A stretch of DNA of 64,000 bases, taken from Mesorhizobium sp. GbtcB19. Its GTDB lineage: Bacteria; Pseudomonadota; Alphaproteobacteria; Rhizobiales; Rhizobiaceae. This document shows positions 9,143 through 18,139 of the stretch, in pieces. The position numbers were made by a program, and so were the translations under genes. Each line of letters opens with the position of its first letter. The first letter of the stretch is position 1. The notes below the pieces were generated by a model. That model did not search any database and was not told where the DNA came from. It was given only the letters and a program-made list of their open reading frames with translations. Where the stretch lies: positions 62,001 to 126,000 of the forward strand of contig NZ_JAGXJY010000006.1 in assembly GCF_019091085.1 (NCBI RefSeq). Direction: 5' to 3'.

Positions 9143-10173
9143 CCGCGCCTGGTCGCAAGTCTGCGTTCGGCGCGATGGCTGCGCCAAATCCTGCCGAGAT
9201 AGTCGGCCGCAAGTGCCGCGACCAGCAGCGCGCCGATCGCGAAACTCTCCCATGCGCCGTCGACGCCGAGCAACGCCATGCCGCTCAGCGCGACCTGGAT
9301 CACCAGCGCTCCGATCGCCGCGCCGATGACGCTGCCGTGGCCGCCCGACAACCGCGTGCCGCCGAGCAGGGCCGCCGTGATGGCGAACAGGGCCAAGCCA
9401 TTGCCGTCGGCAGGCGCGACCGTGCCCTGAGCGCCGAGATGGATGACGCCGGCGAGCCCCGCGACCGCGCCCATCAACGCCAGCGCCATCAGCCGCACCG
9501 TGGCCGTGGCAATGCCCGCATGGGCCGCGGCTTCCGGATTGCTGCCGGTCGCCTGCACGCGGTAGCCGAAGCGGGTGCGATGCAGCACGGTCTGCAGCGT
9601 CACCGCCAGCAGGATGAAGATCACGACACTTGCCGGCACCAGGCCGAAGACCTTGCCGGAGAGGGCGGGGAAGAAGTTGCCTTCGCCTGTCGACGGCGCG
9701 ATTGCCTGTCCCTTGCCGATGACCGACGACAGGCCGTCGGCCATCCACCAGGTGCCGAGCGTCACCGCGATCACCGGCACGCGCAGAGCCAGCGCAAGCA
9801 GGCCATTGGCGAGGCCAAGGCACATGCCGAGCGCGACGCCGGCAAAAGCCGAAAGCCAGGGATCGACCCCGGCTGCAATCAGCACCGCCGCGACGACCGC
9901 GGTAAGGTGAAACATCGCGCCGACCGAGAGGTCGATCTCGCGGATCGTGAGGACGAACACCATGCCCACGGCGACGATGCCGGGCAGGGCGGCCTGCTCC
10001 AGCAGCGCAAACAGATTGGCGGGTTCGAGGAATGGCCGCTGCAGCCAGCCGAGCAATCCGACAAGCACGGCCAGCGCCACGACCACACCGGTCTCGGCAG
10101 GCAACCGTAAGTTCGGCTTCGTCTTCGCTGCCGCCGATCCGGCCAGGCGTGGACTAGTGTCGGCGCTGGTCAT
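9139..10173 (-). CDS. sugar ABC transporter permease (RbsC type), second set
   Basis: 344-residue membrane protein of the BPD_transp_2 family with about ten hydrophobic helices. It has the family segment FVLTIREIDLSVGAMFHLTA (about residues 74-93) and the GGTRLSGGHGSVIGAAIGAL loop near the C-terminus. Its ATG overlaps the stop of the ATPase gene by ATGA, so the two are translationally coupled. This set (FAH enzyme, ATPase, permease) has no binding protein of its own in the window and may share the one at 7886-8818, or use one encoded elsewhere. Confidence 0.92.
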   Translation of the reverse strand: MTSADTSPRLAGSAAAKTKPNLRLPAETGVVVALAVLVGLLGWLQRPFLEPANLFALLEQAALPGIVAVGMVFVLTIREIDLSVGAMFHLTAVVAAVLIAAGVDPWLSAFAGVALGMCLGLANGLLALALRVPVIAVTLGTWWMADGLSSVIGKGQAIAPSTGEGNFFPALSGKVFGLVPASVVIFILLAVTLQTVLHRTRFGYRVQATGSNPEAAAHAGIATATVRLMALALMGAVAGLAGVIHLGAQGTVAPADGNGLALFAITAALLGGTRLSGGHGSVIGAAIGALVIQVALSGMALLGVDGAWESFAIGALLVAALAADYLGRIWRSHRAERRLATRRG

Positions 10174-11714
10174 GCGGCGTCCCTTTGGCTGGTCGTTGCC
10201 GGCTCCTGCGCGGCGGCCGCCGCATCGCCGGTGATCAGCCGGCGGAGCGCTGCGGCGTCCATCTCGGCACCGGCGACGTCGCCGGCGATCCGGCCTTCGC
10301 GAAAGGCGATGACGCGGTCGCAAAGCCCCGCCAGCTCGGACATCTGGGTCGAATGCAAAAGCACGACGCAGCCGCAGGCGGCCATTTGCCGGATCAGCGC
10401 ATAGATTTCCTGCTTGCTGCCGATGTCGATGCCGCGCGCCGGCTCGTCGAGCAGCACGACCTGGGGACCGATCTCCAGCCATCTGCCGAAAGCCACTTTC
10501 CGGCGGCCACCGGCGGACAGCGAGCCGGCAAGTTCATCGCTGCCGCTGCGAATGCGCAGCGCCTCGACCTGCCGCGCCGCGCGCTCGGTCGCGGTCTTCG
10601 GCGAATACCAGCGGCGGCCCCAGTCGCGCGCGCCGACCACCACGCTGGACAGGTTGAAGGCGATCGACTTGTCGGCCATCAGGCCGTTGCCGGCTCGGCC
10701 GGAGGTCAGGCAGATGCCGCGTCGCGCGGCTTCGGTGCGGGACTTTGGCAGGCCGTCGCCATCGGGAAAACGCACCTTGCCCCTGCGCGCCCGGCGCTGG
10801 CCGAACAGCATGGCGAGAAGGTCCGACACGCCGGAGCCGGGAAGGCCGGCGAGACCGGTGATTTCGCCAGCGCGGGCGCTGAACTCGACGTCGGCAAGCC
10901 TGCCGCCGCTCAGCCCGCTTACGGTCAGTTGCGGCCGCAGCGTGCCGGCGACATTCGACAGCGAGCGGAGCGGCAATGGAAACAGCGTCAGGCCTAGCTG
11001 TCCGATCATCGCTTCCTCGGTCGGCGTCAGATCGGACCGTGGCTTGCTGAGCACGTCGCGGCCATTGCGCATCACCGTGACCTGATCGGCGAGCGCGAGC
11101 GCTTCCTCCAGCCTGTTGGTCAGATAGAGCATGATCATGCCGCGGGCCTTCAGCTCGCGCAGAACCGCAAACAGTCGATCGGCCTGGCTTCGGTCGAGCG
11201 CCTCGCAAGGCTCGTCCAGCGCGAGCAGCCTAGGGTGATCGAGGAGCGCGCGGGCGATGCCGACGAGCTGCCGTTCGGCGGCGCTGAGTTCGCCCAGCGG
11301 CGCGCCGACGTCGACCACAAGGCCGAGCTCGCGCAGCAGCGCGAAACTGCGCGCCTGCATCTCGCGGCGCGCGATCAGGCCGCTCTGCACCGGCTCGCGG
11401 TTGACGAACAGATTGGCGAGCACCGACAGGTCGGGAAACAGCGCGGTTTGCTGCAGCACCACGGCAAGCCCATGCTTGCGCGCCGCGTTCGGGCTGTCGA
11501 TGGCGACCTTGTGGCCGTCGATCTCGATCGCGCCGCCGTCCGGGCGCTCGATGCCGGCCAGGATCCTGGCCATGACCGATTTGCCGGCGCCGCTTTCGCC
11601 GACGACGGCATGGATCGTGCCCCGCTCAGCGGCGAGGCTCATATCTTCGAGCGCGACAAAGCCGCCAAGGCGCTTGGCAAGGCTGCGCACCACGATCAAT
11701 GGCGAATCGGACAT
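10170..11714 (-). CDS. sugar ABC transporter ATP-binding protein (double domain, RbsA-like)
   Basis: 514-residue cytoplasmic ATPase with two fused nucleotide-binding domains, the normal CUT2 layout. Domain 1 has Walker A GESGAGKS (about residues 39-46), a weakened signature LSAAERQLVGIARAL and Walker B LLALDEP. Domain 2 has a degenerate Walker A (GLPGSGVSDLL), signature SLSAGGRRKVAFGRWL and Walker B VVLLDEPARGIDIG. This asymmetry, an active first and impaired second site, is typical of RbsA. It overlaps the downstream permease start and follows the FAH-family enzyme gene. Confidence 0.92.
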   Translation of the reverse strand: MSDSPLIVVRSLAKRLGGFVALEDMSLAAERGTIHAVVGESGAGKSVMARILAGIERPDGGAIEIDGHKVAIDSPNAARKHGLAVVLQQTALFPDLSVLANLFVNREPVQSGLIARREMQARSFALLRELGLVVDVGAPLGELSAAERQLVGIARALLDHPRLLALDEPCEALDRSQADRLFAVLRELKARGMIMLYLTNRLEEALALADQVTVMRNGRDVLSKPRSDLTPTEEAMIGQLGLTLFPLPLRSLSNVAGTLRPQLTVSGLSGGRLADVEFSARAGEITGLAGLPGSGVSDLLAMLFGQRRARRGKVRFPDGDGLPKSRTEAARRGICLTSGRAGNGLMADKSIAFNLSSVVVGARDWGRRWYSPKTATERAARQVEALRIRSGSDELAGSLSAGGRRKVAFGRWLEIGPQVVLLDEPARGIDIGSKQEIYALIRQMAACGCVVLLHSTQMSELAGLCDRVIAFREGRIAGDVAGAEMDAAALRRLITGDAAAAAQEPATTSQRDAA

Positions 11715-11733
11715 TCAGGCGGCCCCCCGGCCA

Positions 11734-11758
11734 GAGCGCGATCTTGGAGCGGATCGCG
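11734..11758. repeat. short hairpin between FAH-enzyme and ATPase genes
   Basis: GCGCGATC and GATCGCGC form an 8-bp stem around an 8-base loop in the 105-bp gap. There is no T-run after it. It could be a transcript-processing hairpin or a fragment of a dispersed repeat. Confidence 0.4.
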
Positions 11759-11819
11759 CCCTTAGTCACCTGTGGTTGCATAAAATTGTGTTGATGGGGC
11801 CGGCCTTTTTGCCCGTGTT

Positions 11820-12977
11820 TCAGAGAAGATCGGCCTTCGCCAGGTCGCGCATGAGGTGACTGGCGCCGTAAGTCCAGTGCGCGCAGTCCGGCGACAGCCG
11901 CACGCGGTTGGTGAGCGCGCCGAGTTTTTCCGACGAGATGGTGACGATGTCGCCGACCTTATGGGTAAAGCCCTTGCCCTTCTCGCCGCGATCCTTCGAC
12001 GGCACGAACATGGTGCCGAGATAGAGCGCCAGCCCGTCGGGATACTGATGGTGCGGCCCCATCGCCGCCTTGACCAGCTCTTCCGGCGAACGGCTGATTT
12101 CCGCCATCGAGCTCGCACCCTCCAGCGAGAAGCCGTCCTCGCCCTCGACGCTGAGCCGCACCGTGGCACGCTTCACGTCGGCGATGGAGAAGGTTTCGTC
12201 GAAGAGCCGGATGAACGGCCCGAGCGAGGCGGAAGCATTGTTGTCCTTGGCCTTGCCGAGCAGCAGCGCCGAGCGCCCCTCGACGTCGCGCAGATTGACG
12301 TCGTTGCCGAGCGTGGCGCCGACGATACGGCCCGCACTGTCGGCGATCATGGCGATCTCCGGCTCCGGATTGTTCCAGGTGGAGACGGGATGCAGCCCGA
12401 CATCAGCGCCGAAGCCGACGGAGGCCATCGGCTGGCACTTGGTGAAGATTTCGGCGTCCGGGCCGATGCCCACTTCCAGATATTGCGACCAGGCGCCGCG
12501 CGAAATCAACTTGGCCTTGATCTCCATCGCTTCCTGCGAGCCGGGCTTTAGCTTGGAGAGGTCATGGCCGATCAGTCCGGCGATGTCGGCGCGGATGGCG
12601 TCGGCCTTTTCCGCCGAGCCGCGCGCCTGCTCCTCGATGACGCGCTCGAGCAGGCTGACGACGAAGGTGACGCCGGAAGCTTTTACCGCCTGCAGGTCGA
12701 CGGGCGAAAGCAGGGTCGGCTTCCCAGCGTCGCGCGTGGCCTCAAAACTGTTCGCCGCGATGTCGGCGAGCGCGCCGATCGCCTTGCCTTGTGCGGAGCG
12801 CAGATAGCCGGCCGGGTCGGTCAGCTCGCAAAGGTCGCGCACCGTCGGCGCCGCGCTCGAGGTGATGTCGATGACCTCGCCGTTCCGCACCGTGACCACC
12901 AACGGGTGGGCAGCGTGGCTGGTCCTGGCGCGGCCGACGAAAAGTCCGTCGGCGGGCAGGCGGGTCGGATCGGTCAT
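11820..12977 (-). CDS. FAH-superfamily enzyme, XylX/2-keto-3-deoxy-pentonate dehydratase-like
   Basis: 385-residue soluble enzyme. The C-terminal half carries the fumarylacetoacetate-hydrolase fold, with STWNNPEPEIAMIADSAGRI, GNDVNLRDVEGRSALLLGKA and HHQYPDGLALYLGTMFVPSK. These stretches resemble the dehydratases of oxidative pentose routes (Caulobacter XylX group), which turn 2-keto-3-deoxy-pentonates into 2-oxoglutarate semialdehyde. Hydrolysis of a diketo sugar acid is the main alternative. The start at 12977 has AGAGGA seven bases upstream. It heads the minus-strand cluster with two sugar ABC sets and a LacI regulator, which supports a sugar-acid role. Family assignment is firm; the substrate is inferred. 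Confidence 0.8.
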   Translation of the reverse strand: MTDPTRLPADGLFVGRARTSHAAHPLVVTVRNGEVIDITSSAAPTVRDLCELTDPAGYLRSAQGKAIGALADIAANSFEATRDAGKPTLLSPVDLQAVKASGVTFVVSLLERVIEEQARGSAEKADAIRADIAGLIGHDLSKLKPGSQEAMEIKAKLISRGAWSQYLEVGIGPDAEIFTKCQPMASVGFGADVGLHPVSTWNNPEPEIAMIADSAGRIVGATLGNDVNLRDVEGRSALLLGKAKDNNASASLGPFIRLFDETFSIADVKRATVRLSVEGEDGFSLEGASSMAEISRSPEELVKAAMGPHHQYPDGLALYLGTMFVPSKDRGEKGKGFTHKVGDIVTISSEKLGALTNRVRLSPDCAHWTYGASHLMRDLAKADLL

Positions 12978-13172
12978 GGCGCTGTCCTCTCGATTTTGCA
13001 GGCGGCACTTTCCCCGCATTTTGCCCAAACGTCTATCCCGTTGCTGGTGTGGTCTATGGGGCCAATGGGCTTGCTGCCTCACAGCCGCCGGTGATCTGGC
13101 CCATCGAAACGATCTTTCAAATCTGTGAAATCGACAATAGGATTTTCACGCAGTTCAGCGCCGAGGTGATCT

Positions 13173-14456
13173 TTGCCCGCAGCCTTCTCCGATCCGGTCT
13201 GGCAGAAACCCCAAACGGCGCCGGCTTTCCGGTCCGAACTGTCGTCCGGCGATACTTTGGACGCGATCATCGTCGGCGGCGGCATTATGGGGCTGTCGAC
13301 GGCGCTCTACGCGGCGCGCGCCGGCCTTTCCGTCCAGGTTCTGGACGCCGGAGCGATCGGGCAGGGTGCTTCGGGCTTGAACGGCGGCCAGGTCATTCCC
13401 GGCCTCAAATACGATCCGGAATGGCTGCTCAGGCATTTCGGCGAGGAGCGCGGCGAAGCTTTGGTCGCGTTTGCCGCTTCGACGGCCGATGCGGTGTTCG
13501 ACGTGATCCATGACGAGAAGCTGGCCGTGCCGTTCACGCGCAATGGCTGGATCCAGGCCGCGCACACCGAAACCGCGCTGAAGGCGGCCGCCAACCGCGA
13601 TCGCCAATGGCGCTCGCGCGGCGCCGAGGTCGAACTGCTCGACCAGGCCGGAATCACGGCGATGACCGGCGCCAGGGGCTATCTCGGCGGCTGGCTCGAC
13701 CGCCGTGCCGGCGTCATCGATCCGCTGTCCTACACGCTCGAATTGGCCCGCGTCGCGGCGGCTGCCGGCGCCAGCATCGCCGAGCAGCAGCGTGTGGTGA
13801 AGCTCGCCAAACAGGCCGGCATCTGGCGGGTCTCGACGCAGAGCGGCGCCGAACTGCGCGCCAAGTCGGTCGTGCTCGCCACCAATGCCTATACGGACGG
13901 CCTGCTGCCTGGGCTTGCCCAGACCATCGTGCCGCTGCATTCCTTCCAGATCGCCACCGCGCCGCTGCCGGCGGCGCTTGCCGCAAGCATCCTGCCTGGC
14001 GGGCAGGCCGTTTCCGATTCACGCCGCATCCTCGTTTACTATCGCAAAAGCCCCGATGGCCGCATGGTGCTTGGTGGCCGCGGCCGCATGGCGCTGCCTT
14101 CCAGCCCTGCCGACTGGGCGCATTGCGAGCGCGCGCTCATCCGCCTTTATCCGGCGCTTGCCGGCATCGCCATCGAGAAGCGCTGGTTCGGCCGCGTCGC
14201 GCTGACGCCGGATCACCTGCCGCATCTGCATGAGCCGGAGAAAGGCCTGCTCGCCGTCGTCGGTTGCCAGGGCAGGGGCGTCGGCCTGATGAGCGCGCTG
14301 GGCAAGCGCATGGCGAGCTACCTCGCGAGCGGCGATGCCAGGCAATTGCCGTTCCCGCTGTCGCAGATCAAGCCGATCCCGTTCCACGCTTTCCGCCAGG
14401 TCGGCGTTGCCGCGACGATCACCTGGTACCGCATGCTCGACGCATTCGAGCGCTGA
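13173..14456 (+). CDS. FAD-dependent amine/amino-acid oxidoreductase (DAO family, PuuB/OrdL-like)
   Basis: 427-residue flavoenzyme of the DAO fold. The dinucleotide-binding motif AIIVGGGIMGLSTALYAARAG lies at about residues 31-51, with GLNGGQV shortly after and the C-terminal FAD contact near CQGRGVGLMSALGK. The start is TTG at 13173, supported by GAGG six bases upstream; no ATG fits. The family includes gamma-glutamylputrescine oxidase and related amine oxidases. It stands 64 bp ahead of a polyamine-type ABC operon with a PuuR-like regulator, which favours oxidation of the imported amine or a gamma-glutamyl derivative. Other secondary amines remain possible. Confidence 0.88.
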   Translation: MPAAFSDPVWQKPQTAPAFRSELSSGDTLDAIIVGGGIMGLSTALYAARAGLSVQVLDAGAIGQGASGLNGGQVIPGLKYDPEWLLRHFGEERGEALVAFAASTADAVFDVIHDEKLAVPFTRNGWIQAAHTETALKAAANRDRQWRSRGAEVELLDQAGITAMTGARGYLGGWLDRRAGVIDPLSYTLELARVAAAAGASIAEQQRVVKLAKQAGIWRVSTQSGAELRAKSVVLATNAYTDGLLPGLAQTIVPLHSFQIATAPLPAALAASILPGGQAVSDSRRILVYYRKSPDGRMVLGGRGRMALPSSPADWAHCERALIRLYPALAGIAIEKRWFGRVALTPDHLPHLHEPEKGLLAVVGCQGRGVGLMSALGKRMASYLASGDARQLPFPLSQIKPIPFHAFRQVGVAATITWYRMLDAFER

Positions 14457-14520
14457 CGCCGAACGCGTGCAGTGCACAAGCGATTCAGCTTGACAGTTTC
14501 ATGAATATGAAAAAGCATTA

Positions 14521-15438
14521 GTGGATTTCAAAAATCCGATGGACAGCCGGATGTCGACCATCGCCGCAGCTCGGCCATTGCCGGAAAACCGCATCTCGCC
14601 GGTGTTCCGCTTCGCCATGCTGCTGCCGGGCGGGCTGGTCACCTTCTTCCTCATCCTGTTCGCGCTCGGCCTGGTGGTCTTCCTCGCCTTCAGGGGCAAT
14701 GACGGCTCGCTGCTCGGCGTCGGCCTGACGGCGGAGAATTTCCTCACCGTCGCCACCGATCCGCTCTACTGGACGGTGACGCTGCGCTCGCTGGTCATCG
14801 CCGGCCTGGTGACGCTCGCCACAGTGGTCACCGCCTATCCGGTCGCCTATTACCTTGCCTTCCATGCCGGCCGCCGCCGCAACCTTTTGCTCTTCCTCGT
14901 CACGCTGCCGTTCTGGACCAGCTATCTGTTGCGCGTCTTCGCCTGGAAGATCGTGCTTGCCTATAATGGCGTGCTCAACTCGGCCTTCATCGAGACCGGC
15001 CTCTGGTCGCAGCCGACGCTCGCTTTCCTCAACACGCCGGCCGCGGTGGTGGTGACGCTCGCCCACGCCTACGCGCCTTTCGCCATCCTGCCGATCTATG
15101 TGGCCCTGGACACGATCCCGAAATCGCTGCTCGAAGCCGCGTCCGATCTCGGCGCTCGTCCCTTCACCAGCTTCCGCCGCGTCGTGCTGCCGAACTCCAT
15201 GCCGGGCGTTCTGGCCGCCGCGCTCGTCGTCTTCGTGCCGACCGTCGGCGACTATGTCACGCCGGCCATGGTCGGCGGCCCGGCCAGCACCATGATCGGC
15301 ACGCTGATCCAGTCGCAGTTCGGCAAGGCTAATGACTGGCCGTTCGGCGCAGCGCTTTCGGTCTGCGTCATGCTGGTGATCCTGTGCGTGGTGCTTCTCG
15401 CGCGCGGCGCCGACCGCCGGTTTGGCAGCCGCACATGA
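14521..15438 (+). CDS. ABC transporter permease, PotB/PotH-like
   Basis: 305-residue inner-membrane permease of the BPD_transp_1 family with about six membrane helices. The EAA loop reads LEAASDLGARPFTSFRRVVL (about residues 200-220). The start is uncertain: GTG 14521 opens the frame, while ATGs at 14539 and 14551 would give shorter tails; none has a strong ribosome site. Its stop overlaps the start of the next permease by ATGA. With the second permease, the PotD-like protein and the PotA-like ATPase it makes a complete spermidine/putrescine-class importer. Confidence 0.9.
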   Translation: MDFKNPMDSRMSTIAAARPLPENRISPVFRFAMLLPGGLVTFFLILFALGLVVFLAFRGNDGSLLGVGLTAENFLTVATDPLYWTVTLRSLVIAGLVTLATVVTAYPVAYYLAFHAGRRRNLLLFLVTLPFWTSYLLRVFAWKIVLAYNGVLNSAFIETGLWSQPTLAFLNTPAAVVVTLAHAYAPFAILPIYVALDTIPKSLLEAASDLGARPFTSFRRVVLPNSMPGVLAAALVVFVPTVGDYVTPAMVGGPASTMIGTLIQSQFGKANDWPFGAALSVCVMLVILCVVLLARGADRRFGSRT

Positions 15439-16253
15439 GCGCGCGGACCGACACAAACTCAGGCGGCGGCTGGCTCGGCCTCTATGTGCTTGGCTATCTC
15501 GTCTTCCTCTATCTGCCGGTGCTTTTGATCCCGCTGTTTTCCTTCAACAACTCCATCCAGGCGGCGTTTCCGCTGCAGGGTTTTACGCTGGACTGGTACC
15601 GGACGCTCTACGGCAATCCGGCGCTCACCGGCGCCTTGGCCAACAGTCTCGTCATCGGCGTCATCGCCGCTTTCGGGGCGACGCTCTGCGGCATCACAGT
15701 TTCCTATATGGACCTCTATGGCCGTTCGCCGCTCGCCGCCACGATCAGCGCGATCGCCCGGCTTCCGATCCTGATCCCCGGCGTCATCGTCGGCATTTCG
15801 CTGTTGATCCTGGTCAACCTCATCGGCCTCGGCCCGTCGCGCATCTCCATCGTGCTCGGCCATATCCTCGTCGCGCTGCCGACGACGGTGGTGGTGATGC
15901 GCAGCCGCTTCGCCGCCATTCCGAAGACGATCCGCGAGGCGGCCCTCGACCTCGGCGCTTCCGACTGGACGACGTTCCGGCGCGTCATGCTGCCGCTGAG
16001 CGCGCCGGCCGTGCTGTCAGCCTTCATGCTCTCTTTCCTGATCTCCTTCGACGAGTTCATCGTCGTCTTTTTCCTCGCCGGCACCCAGCCGACGCTGCCG
16101 CTCTACATCTGGAGCCAATTGCGCTTCCCGCGCTCGCTACCGACCGTGATGGCGCTGGGAACGGTGATCCTTACCGTCTCCTTCATCATCGCCGGCACCG
16201 CTGAAATCCTGCGCCATCGCGGCCTCGGCGCCGCGCGCCGCAATCCAGCCTGA
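15435..16253 (+). CDS. ABC transporter permease, PotC/PotI-like
   Basis: 272-residue permease with six predicted helices and the EAA loop REAALDLGASDWTTFRRVML. The segment FLISFDEFIVVFFLAGTQPT is characteristic of the PotC/PotI branch. The ATG at 15435 overlaps the previous stop (ATGA), indicating coupled translation and heterodimer formation with the 14521 permease. Confidence 0.92.
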   Translation: MSARTDTNSGGGWLGLYVLGYLVFLYLPVLLIPLFSFNNSIQAAFPLQGFTLDWYRTLYGNPALTGALANSLVIGVIAAFGATLCGITVSYMDLYGRSPLAATISAIARLPILIPGVIVGISLLILVNLIGLGPSRISIVLGHILVALPTTVVVMRSRFAAIPKTIREAALDLGASDWTTFRRVMLPLSAPAVLSAFMLSFLISFDEFIVVFFLAGTQPTLPLYIWSQLRFPRSLPTVMALGTVILTVSFIIAGTAEILRHRGLGAARRNPA

Positions 16254-16280
16254 ACCACAACAAAGAAGAGGAGAACGAAA

Positions 16281-17351
16281 ATGACATTTCACCTGAAATC
16301 GATCACCGGACACAAAGCACGGGCGGGCCTTGCCGCACTCGCCCTGGCGCTGTCGTCGACGGTCGCGTTTGCCGCCGACAAGCTGCAATATTTCACCTGG
16401 TCGGGCTACGAATTGCCCGACTTCAACAAGAGCTTCCTCGCCGCGCATCCGGACGGCGTCGAGGCGACGATCTTCGGCGACGACGACGATGCCTTCACCA
16501 AGGTCAAGGCCGGCTTCCGGCCCGACATCGCGCACCCCTGCTACGACAAGGTGGCGCGCTGGAACAAGGAAGGCCTGCTGCAGCCGATCGACACCAAGCG
16601 TATCAAGAACTGGGATTCGATCTTCCCGGTGTTCAAGAACCTGCCCGACCTGCAGGCCGGCGACAGCAAGGTGTGGATGGTGCCGTGGGACTGGGGCAAC
16701 ACCTCGATCCTCTACCGCACCGATCTGGTGAAGAACCCCGAGGCGAGCTGGAACCTTCTGTGGGACAAGCAGTATGCCGGCCGCATGGCGACCATCGATG
16801 CGGTGCATGACACGCCGATCGTCGCCGCCCTTCTCGCCGGCGTGAACCCCTTCGACATGACGCCGGCTGAGATGGACAAGGTGGCCGAAAAGCTGCGCGA
16901 GCAGCGGCCGCTTTTGTCCAGCTACACCACCGACATGACTTCGGTCGAGCAGGCGCTGGCAAGCGGCCAACTGGTCGCCGCAATGACCTGGAACGCGTCG
17001 GCCACGTCGCTGAAGAAGCAGGGCGTTCCGGTCGAGTTCATGAAGCCGAAGGAAGGCATGCTGACCTGGGCCTGCGGCTTCGTCATGCTGAAGGACGCTA
17101 AGAACGTCGATCTCGCCTATGACTTCATCAACAGCCGGCTCGATGCCGACTCGGGCAAGTTCCTGATCCAGTCCTATGGCTATGGCAGCTCGCTCTCGAC
17201 CGCTTTCGCCGGCGTGTCAAAGGACGAGTTGGAGAAGCTGCAGCTGCCGGCCGACCCGGACGTGATGCTGAAGAGCACCATCTTCACCGGCCCGATGAAG
17301 CAGAATGACGATATGGCCAAGATGTTCGAGAAGGTGAAGGCTGGGGGTTGA
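16281..17351 (+). CDS. periplasmic polyamine-type binding protein, PotD/PotF-like
   Basis: 356-residue exported binding protein. A signal peptide covers about residues 1-33 (cleavage after VAFA). The mature part begins ADKLQYFTWSGYELPDFNKS, in the style of PotD/PotF, and has DKQYAGRMATIDAVHDTPIV and MVPWDWGNTSILYR in the ligand cleft region. AAGAGGAGAACGAAA precedes the ATG. It lies 27 bp after the permease pair. The ligand is probably a polyamine or related amine but was not derived from residues. Confidence 0.9.
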   Translation: MTFHLKSITGHKARAGLAALALALSSTVAFAADKLQYFTWSGYELPDFNKSFLAAHPDGVEATIFGDDDDAFTKVKAGFRPDIAHPCYDKVARWNKEGLLQPIDTKRIKNWDSIFPVFKNLPDLQAGDSKVWMVPWDWGNTSILYRTDLVKNPEASWNLLWDKQYAGRMATIDAVHDTPIVAALLAGVNPFDMTPAEMDKVAEKLREQRPLLSSYTTDMTSVEQALASGQLVAAMTWNASATSLKKQGVPVEFMKPKEGMLTWACGFVMLKDAKNVDLAYDFINSRLDADSGKFLIQSYGYGSSLSTAFAGVSKDELEKLQLPADPDVMLKSTIFTGPMKQNDDMAKMFEKVKAGG

Positions 17352-17360
17352 GCTGAGACG

Positions 17361-17509
17361 CCCCCTTCTCCCCTTGTGGGAGAAGGTGGCCGCGCAGCGG
17401 CCGGATGAGGGGTGCTCCAGGGAAAGCCGACGTCTCACTCCGCTGGAACACCCCTCATCCGTCTCGGCGCTATCGCGCCGATCCACCTTCTCCCACAAGG
17501 GGAGAAGGG
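17361..17509. repeat. dispersed inverted repeat (type C, CCTTCTCCC...GGGAGAAGG)
   Basis: The left part reads CCCCCTTCTCCCCTTGTGGG, then GGATGAGGGGTG near 17403. The right part mirrors this with CACCCCTCATCC near 17449 and CCCACAAGGGGAGAAGGG at the end. Smaller dyads inside (GGCCGCGCAGCGGCC and CGGCGCTATCGCGCCG) would fold the transcript into a branched hairpin. It fills the gap between the binding protein and the regulator. A related element is at 32682-32808. Confidence 0.85.
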
Positions 17510-17530
17510 AAAGACAACGAGGACCGATGC

Positions 17531-18139
17531 ATGGACATCCTTGACGAAGCGGCGACAAAACCGAAAGACGATGCCGACATTCGCGTCGGCCGGCGCGTGC
17601 GGGCGCTCAGACTGGAGCGCAAGCTCTCGCTGGCCGACCTGGCCGCCAAGGCAGGCATCTCCATCGGCGCGCTCAGCCAGATCGAACGCGGCATGTCCTC
17701 GCTGCGCGTCAAGGTCATCTGGCCGCTGGCCGCCGCGCTCGACATCGAGCCCTCGGCGCTGATCACCGACGGCAATGAAGCGGTCAACGACCTCTATTGC
17801 GTGCGCGCCGACAAGCGGCGCTCGATCCCGGTCAAATCCGAAGGCATCGCCAAGGCGCTGCTGTCGCCGCCCGCCGCCACGCTCACCGGCATGCTGGTGA
17901 CGGTCGAGGCCGGCGGCGGCACGGCGGAAGCTTATGCCCATGCCGGCCATGAATTCGGTTTCGTGATGACCGGCGAGGTCGAGCTGGTGGTCGACGCCAC
18001 GACCTATGTGCTCAAGGCCGGCGACAGCTTTGCCTTCAAGAGCACGCTGCTGCATGCCTTCCGCAACCCGGGCGCCGAGCGCTGCCAGATCCTCTGGGTC
18101 AACACGACAAAACCGTCCGAGGTGCGCGATGGCGCCTGA
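17531..18139 (+). CDS. XRE-cupin transcriptional regulator (PuuR-like)
   Basis: 202-residue regulator. A Cro/C1 helix-turn-helix (about residues 19-73, with LADLAAKAGISIGALSQIER) is followed by a C-terminal cupin (about 130-195, with EAYAHAGHEFGFVMTGEVEL). This two-part layout is that of PuuR and similar regulators of polyamine use. The start at 17531 has GAGGA seven bases upstream, directly after the type C repeat. It is embedded between the binding protein and ATPase genes of the importer, and its last codons overlap the ATPase ATG. It probably senses the transported amine or a metabolite. Confidence 0.9.
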   Translation: MDILDEAATKPKDDADIRVGRRVRALRLERKLSLADLAAKAGISIGALSQIERGMSSLRVKVIWPLAAALDIEPSALITDGNEAVNDLYCVRADKRRSIPVKSEGIAKALLSPPAATLTGMLVTVEAGGGTAEAYAHAGHEFGFVMTGEVELVVDATTYVLKAGDSFAFKSTLLHAFRNPGAERCQILWVNTTKPSEVRDGA